10,906 bases of DNA from a bacterium (GTDB lineage Bacteria; Patescibacteriota; Minisyncoccia; Moranbacterales; UBA2206): positions 1-10,906 of the forward strand of contig JAJYBE010000027.1 of assembly GCA_021779205.1 (NCBI GenBank), in the 5' to 3' direction. Made by a program: the position numbers and the translations under genes. The notes below the pieces were generated by a model, which did no database searches, was not told where the DNA came from, and saw only the letters and a program-made list of their open reading frames with translations. Positions 6,056 through 10,906 of this stretch are shown here, piece after piece (within the stretch, counting starts at the first letter, position 1; each line of letters begins with the position of its first letter).

Positions 6056-8533
6056 TTAGCTTAAAACTAACTCATTATTTTTTAGTGAAATAGTTGCGTG
6101 ATTATTTTTCAAATTGTTTTGCATGATAGCGCGAGCGATTTTTTCTTCGATGATTTTTTGAATATTTTTGCGAATCAATCTCGCTCCGAATTTTTCATCG
6201 TAACTTTTTTGTGCGATAAATATTGCCACATCTTGTGAAAAATTGATTTCTAGGCCTTGTTTTTTAAGTTGATTTTTTAATTTCTCCAATTCCAGGCAGG
6301 TGATTTTTTCCAATGATTCTTTTTTAAGTGCGTTAAAAATAACCAAGTGATCCAAACGATTGAGTAATTCCGGTTTTACTCGTTCGCTTAACTTTCTCAT
6401 AAGTAAATCTTCTTTAATTTCTTCGTCATTATTCTGCTTGAAAAGCGAGTCGGTTTTAAATCCCAATTTTCGCGATGGCATAAATTCGGAAATATCAATA
6501 TTGGAAGTGAGAACTACGATGGTGTTTTTAAAACTAACCTCAAGTCCGCTGGCATCGGTCAATATGCCATCTTCCAGAATTTGTAATAATAAATTGAAGA
6601 CATCGGGATGGGCTTTTTCAATTTCATCAAATAGAACGATGGAATGGGGATGACGGCGCACTTTTTCAGTGAGTCTTCCGCCTTCGCCAAATCCGACATA
6701 TCCGGCAGGAGATCCAATTAGTCCCGAAACGGTATGTCTTTCCATAAATTCACTCATGTCAAAACGGATAAGCGCAGAGGATTTGTTTGCGGTTGATTCG
6801 AAAAATTCTCGCGCTAAAATTTTAGCAGTCAAAGTTTTTCCCGTTCCGCTCGGACCGAGAAATAGAAAGGAGCCGAGCGGACGATCGAAATTCGCAAGCC
6901 CGAATTGGGCGCGAATCAGAACATTAGAAATTTTTTCAATCGCTTGATTTTGACCGATAATTTCGGCGGAGAGGATGTCTTTTACTTTTTCAATTTTAGA
7001 ATTTTTTTCTTGCGCTAATTTATGCTTGGGAATACCGGAAATGCGTGAGACTGTTTCAAAAATATCATTATTTTCCAATAAAATTGTCGAAGTCATTTCT
7101 TTTTGTTTTTGTATTTTTTCCAATTCATTCTTTAGTGCGATCTCTTGGTTTTTTTGTTCTAACGCCTTTTCAAAATCAGCCTGTCTGAGCAATTGTTCTT
7201 TTTGTTGAGACAAAACAGCCAGCTTTTTTTTCAATGCGTGAATTTTTTTGAAAATCAAAGAAGGTTTACTTTTGGCGCGAATATTTGCGGAAGCTTCATC
7301 CATGACATCAATAGCTTTATCCGGAAAAAAACGATCTCTGATGTAGCGATCGCTCAACTCTACAATTAAATTGATTATTTCTTCCGAAATGAGCACGCCA
7401 TGAAATTTTTCATAGTGTTTTTTGATTCCCATAAGAATTTTTTTTGTTTCCTCGACATTTGGTTCAGTGATTTGAATCGGTTGAAAGCGTCTGTTGAGGG
7501 CAAAATCTTTTTCAAAATATTTTTTATGTTCTGTTTCTGTTGTTGCGCCGATAATTTGAATTTTTCCTTCCGAGAGTGCCGGTTTTAAAATATTGGCTAA
7601 ATCAAGACTGCCAGAGATATTGCCTGTTCCGATAATATTGTGAATTTCATCAATAAAAAGAATAATATTTTTATTTTCCGCGATTTCATTGAAAATATTT
7701 TTTAGGCGCGATTCAAATTCTCCGCGAAAATTTGTTCCTGCAACAAGCGACGCAATGTCCAGGTTCATTATTTTTTTTTCAAGAAGAAATGGTGGAACGG
7801 CTTCAATATTAATAAGATGGGCTAACTGAGATACGATTGCTGTCTTTCCAATTCCAGGATGTCCGATTAGCAGAGGATTGTTTTTATTTTTTCTACCAAG
7901 GATATTAATAATTCTTTCTAATTCTGAATTTCTTTCGACAATGGTATCTTCTTGTGTTGCAACTTTTCTATTTAAGTCGATGCAATATTTGTTTAGATAG
8001 GATATTTCTTGTCGTGAGTCTTTTTTTCCCAAAATAAAATTGGGAAAATCAACTAATTTTGCCAAATCGATAATAGCCGGATCGACAGATGTTTGATTTG
8101 CTAAGCGATTTTTTTTCCAATCTGTTCCCGAGAGGAGCTCTTTAATGGATTTTTCAGGATTTTCTAAAATTGCATAAACTAAATGTTCCGTTCCGACATA
8201 TGGATAGGCGAAATTTTTAGCGATAGCGTATGCTTTAACCAGAATATCTTTTAATGTCGAGGATACTTTTGGCGTTACCTTTTTTTGTCGGTTGCTATTG
8301 TGACTCTCTAATTTTTTTTTAAAGTGTTTTTCGGTAATACCGAATCCGTTCAGCATATTTGATCCAATACTACCGGTTTCCAAATAAATGGCAAAAAGCA
8401 AATGCAGGCTTGAAATTTCTCCTGAGTTATAGCGACCAGCCAATTGAATGGATATGGAAAGTGCGTTTTTGGCATGGGCAGTCAATTTTTGGTCGTCAAT
8501 TTTGTAGTTTAAAAAAATATCACTTGAAGACAT
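6056..8533 (-). CDS. clpC: ClpC-type AAA+ unfoldase, partner of ClpP
   Basis: This 825-aa HSP100 protein (usual ClpC about 810) unfolds substrates and feeds them to ClpP. Two Clp_N repeats lie near 16-50 and 85-120. The first AAA+ module has Walker A GHPGIGKT (K230) and Walker B FIDEIH (D295, E296). A short coiled coil (about 415-480), containing QADFEKALEQKNQE, matches the half-length ClpC middle domain rather than the long ClpB one. The second module has GPSGTGKT (K566) and LFDEIEKAHPDV (D636, E637), then KLGF (LGF at 690-692) where the ClpP-docking loop of ClpC carries VGF. That loop argues for a protease partner and against the disaggregase ClpB. I chose the ATG at 8533 (MSSSDIFLN); the frame's extension to 8656 adds 41 residues across the promoter. 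It is the first gene of the clpC-comF pair. There is no Shine-Dalgarno site. Confidence 0.95.
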   Translation of the reverse strand: MSSSDIFLNYKIDDQKLTAHAKNALSISIQLAGRYNSGEISSLHLLFAIYLETGSIGSNMLNGFGITEKHFKKKLESHNSNRQKKVTPKVSSTLKDILVKAYAIAKNFAYPYVGTEHLVYAILENPEKSIKELLSGTDWKKNRLANQTSVDPAIIDLAKLVDFPNFILGKKDSRQEISYLNKYCIDLNRKVATQEDTIVERNSELERIINILGRKNKNNPLLIGHPGIGKTAIVSQLAHLINIEAVPPFLLEKKIMNLDIASLVAGTNFRGEFESRLKNIFNEIAENKNIILFIDEIHNIIGTGNISGSLDLANILKPALSEGKIQIIGATTETEHKKYFEKDFALNRRFQPIQITEPNVEETKKILMGIKKHYEKFHGVLISEEIINLIVELSDRYIRDRFFPDKAIDVMDEASANIRAKSKPSLIFKKIHALKKKLAVLSQQKEQLLRQADFEKALEQKNQEIALKNELEKIQKQKEMTSTILLENNDIFETVSRISGIPKHKLAQEKNSKIEKVKDILSAEIIGQNQAIEKISNVLIRAQFGLANFDRPLGSFLFLGPSGTGKTLTAKILAREFFESTANKSSALIRFDMSEFMERHTVSGLIGSPAGYVGFGEGGRLTEKVRRHPHSIVLFDEIEKAHPDVFNLLLQILEDGILTDASGLEVSFKNTIVVLTSNIDISEFMPSRKLGFKTDSLFKQNNDEEIKEDLLMRKLSERVKPELLNRLDHLVIFNALKKESLEKITCLELEKLKNQLKKQGLEINFSQDVAIFIAQKSYDEKFGARLIRKNIQKIIEEKIARAIMQNNLKNNHATISLKNNELVLS

Positions 8534-8606
8534 ATGTTTGATTGTTAATTTATACTTGAAATTATTTTTTAAAATAATCCTTTTGATAATAAATATAGCA
8601 TATATC

Positions 8607-8635
8607 AGTTTATTTTTAAAAAGTAAAAATGTCAA
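8607..8635 (-). promoter_or_regulatory. clpC promoter
   Basis: On the minus strand a perfect -35 TTGACA (8630-8635), a 17-base spacer and -10 TAAACT (8607-8612). The predicted start near 8600 gives a leader of about 67 bases. I see no CIRCE element (TTAGCACTC-N9-GAGTGCTAA) nor an obvious CtsR heptad repeat near it. Confidence 0.5.
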
Positions 8636-8670
8636 CTGCAAATGTTTTTTGTGCAAAAATAAAAATGTTA

Positions 8671-8679
8671 TGCTATTAT
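8671..8679 (+). promoter_or_regulatory. Possible porB promoter (extended -10 only)
   Basis: TGC-TATTAT (8671-8679) is a reasonable extended -10. The candidate -35 elements upstream (TTGTGC at 8649-8654, or GTGCAA at 8651-8656) are poor or badly spaced. Confidence 0.3.
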
Positions 8680-8716
8680 TAAATGGAGGATAATTAAAAA
8701 TTGCAGGGTTTGGTCA

Positions 8717-8755
8717 ATGTTAATTGATAAAATCCCGACATTGTTATTGGTATGA
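8717..8755 (+). CDS. Possible 12-codon leader ORF overlapping the porB start
   Basis: ATG at 8717 opens MLIDKIPTLLLV and stops at TGA 8753-8755, so the stop shares ATGA (8752-8755) with the porB start. That four-base overlap is the usual layout of translationally coupled genes and could deliver ribosomes to porB, which has no Shine-Dalgarno site of its own. A GGAGG at 8685-8689 lies too far upstream (28 bases) to serve this ATG directly. A chance frame of this size is quite possible. Confidence 0.25.
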   Translation: MLIDKIPTLLLV

Positions 8756-9657
8756 ATAAAAATTTAGCAAAAAATTTAGCTCCCGGCCATAGCGCTTGTG
8801 CCGGCTGCGCTTTTCCTTCAATCGTGCGAACAATTTTGGGCGAAGCGGAAACTCCGCTGGTAATTTCTAATGCGACTGGCTGTCTCGAGGTAACTTCTAC
8901 CATTTATCCTTATACTGCTTGGAAAATCCCCTATATTCACAGTGCGTTTGCCAATGCGGCGGCAACGATTTCTGGCGTGGAACGGGCATATTTGGCAATG
9001 CAAAAAAAAGGCAGGATCAAAAAGAAAATCAAGCTTGTTGCATTTGGCGGAGATGGCGGAACTTATGACATCGGTCTTCAAGCACTGTCCGGCGCGCTTG
9101 AGCGCGGTCATAATTTTCTCTATGTGGTTTATGATAATGGAGGATATATGAATACGGGAAACCAAAGATCATCGGCAACGCCATATGGGGCAGGAACGGA
9201 AACGACGCCAATTGGAAAGGAATCCTTTGGAAAAATTGAGGCACGAAAAAATTTAATGGAAATTGTGGCAGCGCATAGGATTCCATATTTGGCGCAGGCC
9301 AATGTCGCGTTTATAGCTGATTTAAAAATGAAAGCAAAAAAAGCTTTGGCTGTGGATGGACCAAGCTTTCTTACGGTTTTTTCACCATGCACGAATAATT
9401 GGAAATTTCCCACTTCTCAATATGTGGCGATTGCCAAACTGGCGACCGAAACAAATTTTTTGCCACTCTATGAAATTGAAAATGGCAAGCATAAACTAAA
9501 CTTCGAACCGAAAAAAATAACTCCTGTGACGGAATTTTTAAAAACTCAAGGACGGTTCAAGCATTTATTTCTCGAAAAAAACAAAGTAATATTAGAAAAA
9601 ATTCAAAAAAATGTAAATGCTGAATTTGCCAGAATTGCCGGTTTGAGTGAGGGATAG
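8752..9657 (+). CDS. porB: Pyruvate (2-oxoacid):ferredoxin oxidoreductase beta subunit, TPP-binding
   Basis: This 301-aa protein is the thiamine-diphosphate subunit that decarboxylates pyruvate and passes electrons through a 4Fe-4S cluster to ferredoxin, forming acetyl-CoA. The cluster ligands are all present: C16 and C19 in SACAGC, C44 in ATGC, and C213 in FSPC, with the same spacing as the first three in Desulfovibrio PFOR. The TPP motif starts GDGGTYD (D101) and ends DNGGYMNTGNQ (D128, N129). The ATG at 8752 puts APGHSACAGC at the usual distance from the N-terminus. The alpha, gamma and delta subunits are not adjacent: upstream is the divergent clpC, downstream a tRNA on the other strand. 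The protein therefore needs partners encoded elsewhere. Another 2-oxoacid specificity cannot be excluded. Confidence 0.92.
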   Translation: MNKNLAKNLAPGHSACAGCAFPSIVRTILGEAETPLVISNATGCLEVTSTIYPYTAWKIPYIHSAFANAAATISGVERAYLAMQKKGRIKKKIKLVAFGGDGGTYDIGLQALSGALERGHNFLYVVYDNGGYMNTGNQRSSATPYGAGTETTPIGKESFGKIEARKNLMEIVAAHRIPYLAQANVAFIADLKMKAKKALAVDGPSFLTVFSPCTNNWKFPTSQYVAIAKLATETNFLPLYEIENGKHKLNFEPKKITPVTEFLKTQGRFKHLFLEKNKVILEKIQKNVNAEFARIAGLSEG

Positions 9658-9665
9658 ATTTTATC

Positions 9666-9741
9666 TGGAGCCATCTATCAGGATCGAACTGATGACCTAC
9701 GGTTTACGATACCGTCGCTCTACCAACTGAGCTAAGATGGC
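9666..9741 (-). tRNA. tRNA-Thr(CGU)
   Basis: On the minus strand the 76-base cloverleaf has acceptor GCCATCT (9735-9741) pairing with AGATGGC (9670-9676). The D stem GCTC/GAGC encloses AGTTGGTA. The anticodon stem ACGGT/ACCGT closes loop ATCGTAA, giving anticodon CGT, which reads ACG. The T stem ATCAG/CTGAT carries TTCGATC. CCA is encoded (9666-9668) and the discriminator base is T (9669). Its 3' end is 8 bases from the porB stop in tail-to-tail orientation, with no terminator visible on either side. Confidence 0.95.
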
Positions 9742-9752
9742 ACGCTTAACTA

Positions 9753-9781
9753 ATAATTGCATAATAATTAAAAAAATTCAA
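9753..9781 (-). promoter_or_regulatory. Possible tRNA-Thr promoter
   Basis: On the minus strand TTGAAT (9776-9781), a 17-base spacer and AATTAT (9753-9758) preceded by TGC as an extended -10. The predicted start lies a few bases before the mature tRNA. It is a weak match in very AT-rich sequence, and the same 48 bases must also hold any promoter for the gene at 9790. Confidence 0.35.
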
Positions 9782-9789
9782 CTAAGCAT

Positions 9790-10131
9790 ATGAAGATAGT
9801 AGTAGATGAAATTTCAAGGGAAGAATTAGCCGAAATGTCCAAAAAAATGTTTGGCAATTTAGTGAAAGCGGTTGTGGATATTGAAAAAGGAACAATGGCG
9901 GTTGATGCCAGTTTGCATGCTGATGAAGAAACATTGCTTCTCGAAGATGGATCAAAGCAAAAAGATCTTTGGGGGATCAATCTTTATCCCGAAATAAAAG
10001 GCGAGGACTTCGTTGAATTTGATTCAATGATAAACTTGCGACCAGCCCAGGGTAATCGCAGTCGCGGAGTGGATAATGTGGAAATTCAGAAGAAGATTTT
10101 GGAAGTGGTTAATGAATTAGTTAAAAAATAA
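9790..10131 (+). CDS. DUF5674-like conserved protein
   Basis: This 113-aa protein begins MKIVVDEISREELAEMSKKMF. I recognise from memory the pattern of the DUF5674 family: an N-terminal SREEL helix, a central strand-rich part with LHADEE (43-48), LWGINLYPE and EFDSMINLRP, then GNRSRGV and a C-terminal helix. No activity is known to me for the family. The invariant-looking acidic and Arg/Asn residues (HADEE, EFDSMIN, NRSRG) could form a binding or catalytic pocket, which is inference. There is no signal peptide or Shine-Dalgarno site. The next gene starts 4 bases after the stop, so the two are surely cotranscribed. Confidence 0.85.
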   Translation: MKIVVDEISREELAEMSKKMFGNLVKAVVDIEKGTMAVDASLHADEETLLLEDGSKQKDLWGINLYPEIKGEDFVEFDSMINLRPAQGNRSRGVDNVEIQKKILEVVNELVKK

Positions 10132-10135
10132 ACAG

Positions 10136-10468
10136 ATGAGCATTCAACATTTCGATCTTGTTAATGGCCGATGGCAGAAACTTTCTTTTTTTGAGCAGAT
10201 GGCGAACATTGGCAGTGAGGTGGAAAGGACGATTAAATGGAAGAATAAAAATAATGCCGAATATAGTCGTTTAGCCTTTGAACGTGCGTTAGAATTATTA
10301 GATTTGACGATTGAGAATGAAAAAAGCAAAAGTCATTTGAGAGAATTATTGCGAGTGCGAGAAATGTTAGCGGATCATTTTGTTTTTAATAATGAATATG
10401 TTTCAACTGACGAAAGCTGGCAAAATTATTTTTATGTCTTTAATTTTGCGGCGAGGATTAATTTATAG
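10136..10468 (+). CDS. Conserved helical protein of 110 aa, function unknown
   Basis: The ATG at 10136 lies 4 bases after the preceding stop and the frame ends with TAG at 10466-10468. The sequence WQKLSFFEQMANIGSEVERTIKWKN (13-37) followed by EYSRLAFERALELLDLTI is almost wholly helical. It resembles, from memory, short proteins annotated only as hypothetical in many Patescibacteria genomes. The C-terminal part (FVFNNEYVSTDESWQNYFYVFNFAARIN) is aromatic-rich. Cytoplasmic location is likely, as there is no signal or membrane segment. It has no Shine-Dalgarno site, so it is probably coupled to the upstream gene. The name and role are unknown. Confidence 0.85.
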   Translation: MSIQHFDLVNGRWQKLSFFEQMANIGSEVERTIKWKNKNNAEYSRLAFERALELLDLTIENEKSKSHLRELLRVREMLADHFVFNNEYVSTDESWQNYFYVFNFAARINL

Positions 10469-10484
10469 AAAAAAGGTTCAGATT

Positions 10485-10492
10485 GGGGGGGG
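10485..10492 (+). repeat. Run of eight G in AT-rich spacer
   Basis: GGGGGGGG lies 16 bases after the stop of the 110-aa gene and about 64 bases before the rubrerythrin start. It sits in the loop of a 5 bp stem, TTCAG (10477-10481) with CTGAA (10495-10499). No T-run follows, so it is not an intrinsic terminator. Confidence 0.8.
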
Positions 10493-10555
10493 TGCTGAAA
10501 TTATGAAAAAGTAAATTTAGAAAAATAATTTAGCTAATTTTTTTAAAAAAACAAT

Positions 10556-10906
10556 ATGAAACTATACATCTGTGAAATTTGTGGTGATGCCTATATTGGC
10601 GAAGAAAAACCAAGTGATTGCCCGTTTTGCGGGGCAAAAGGAAATTTTATAAAACCAGCAAATGAAGCCGAGCCGATTGCGGAAATTAAAGCGGAGATTG
10701 GCGAATTATCAAAAAATAATTTATTGGAGACACTAGGCTTGGAGATAAAAGCCAATGCGATCTATTTGTGTATGGCCGGGCAAGCGAAAGATTATCAAAT
10801 CATAAAGATGTATAAGCGCTTGGCAAAAGTAGAGCTGGAGCACGCCATTATTGTGACGAAATTTTTAAAAATAGCGATGCCTGAAATCAGTCCGGAAAAT
10901 TGTTCC
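10556..10906 (+). CDS. Reverse-type rubrerythrin: N-terminal rubredoxin domain plus ferritin-like domain (C-terminus cut by window edge)
   Basis: The ATG at 10556 opens a frame running off the right edge (117 residues seen). The first 26 residues form a short rubredoxin-type iron site, C6-x2-C9 and C22-x2-C25, with the 12-residue spacing normal in rubrerythrins. After a charged linker comes a ferritin-like four-helix bundle. Helix A has E63xxA66xxxY70 (LGLEIKANAIYLCMA) and helix B has E93xxH96 (AKVELEHAII), the pattern of diiron ligands; the second half of the bundle is outside the window. In classical rubrerythrin the rubredoxin domain is C-terminal, so this order marks the reverse type, known from Clostridium as a peroxide and oxygen reductase of anaerobes. 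There is no Shine-Dalgarno site. It lies 87 bases after the 110-aa gene in the same direction. Confidence 0.9.
   Translation, partial: MKLYICEICGDAYIGEEKPSDCPFCGAKGNFIKPANEAEPIAEIKAEIGELSKNNLLETLGLEIKANAIYLCMAGQAKDYQIIKMYKRLAKVELEHAIIVTKFLKIAMPEISPENCS

Noticed and set aside
8534..8656. 41-residue hydrophobic and basic extension of ClpC
   Set aside because: ClpC proteins start just before the first Clp_N repeat, and the extension covers the predicted promoter at 8607-8635.
8752..9657. Several minus-strand frames of 69-115 codons within porB
   Set aside because: The plus strand encodes a protein with all cluster and TPP residues in order; the opposite frames are shadows.
10521..10550. AATTTAGCTAATTTTTTT as a possible terminator before the rubrerythrin
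   Set aside because: Only an 8-base palindrome (TTAGCTAA) without a loop, in a sequence made of A and T; it cannot form a stable stem.

Overview
The window looks like a piece of a small, AT-rich bacterial chromosome, most plausibly from the Candidate Phyla Radiation (Patescibacteria). This lineage call is an inference. It rests on the AT-rich composition, on short conserved proteins of a kind I associate with that group (the DUF5674-like protein and the 110-aa protein after it), and on the almost complete absence of Shine-Dalgarno sites before the larger genes. TGA is used as a stop (dnaE and the 57-aa gene end in it) and Trp is TGG, so this is the standard bacterial code. The porB and reverse-rubrerythrin genes fit an anaerobic, fermentative cell exposed to occasional oxygen.

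Layout from the left. Positions 1-508 (-) hold a protein of unknown function, cut by the window edge, with its own promoter. Positions 509-794 hold that promoter plus two tandem sigma70-type promoters facing right. They lead through a leader with three hairpins to a 57-codon gene with a strong Shine-Dalgarno site (795-968) and a terminator. Next on the minus strand is dnaE (1028-4555), the replicative DNA polymerase III alpha subunit. Between dnaE and the next block lie two divergent promoters, for dnaE and for tRNA-Ser(UGA) at 4702-4791. A second isolated small gene with a strong Shine-Dalgarno site (4936-5244, 102 aa) ends at a clear intrinsic terminator. The clpC-comF pair (minus strand, 8533 to 5295) follows. 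Across a divergent promoter region lies porB (8752-9657), without its usual partner subunits. A tRNA-Thr(CGU) on the minus strand (9666-9741) lies tail to tail with porB. The right end is a rightward run: a DUF5674-like protein, a 110-aa conserved protein, and a rubredoxin-first (reverse) rubrerythrin cut by the window edge.

Most of this is housekeeping: replication, protein quality control, tRNAs, pyruvate metabolism and peroxide defence. The unexplained part is the two solitary small genes on the plus strand. They alone carry strong Shine-Dalgarno sites and well-formed terminators, and the first also has two near-consensus promoters and a structured leader. I see no CRISPR array, insertion sequence, phage gene, toxin-antitoxin pair or restriction system. 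No gene-free stretch exceeds about 300 bases; the longest (509-794) is filled with promoters and the leader.
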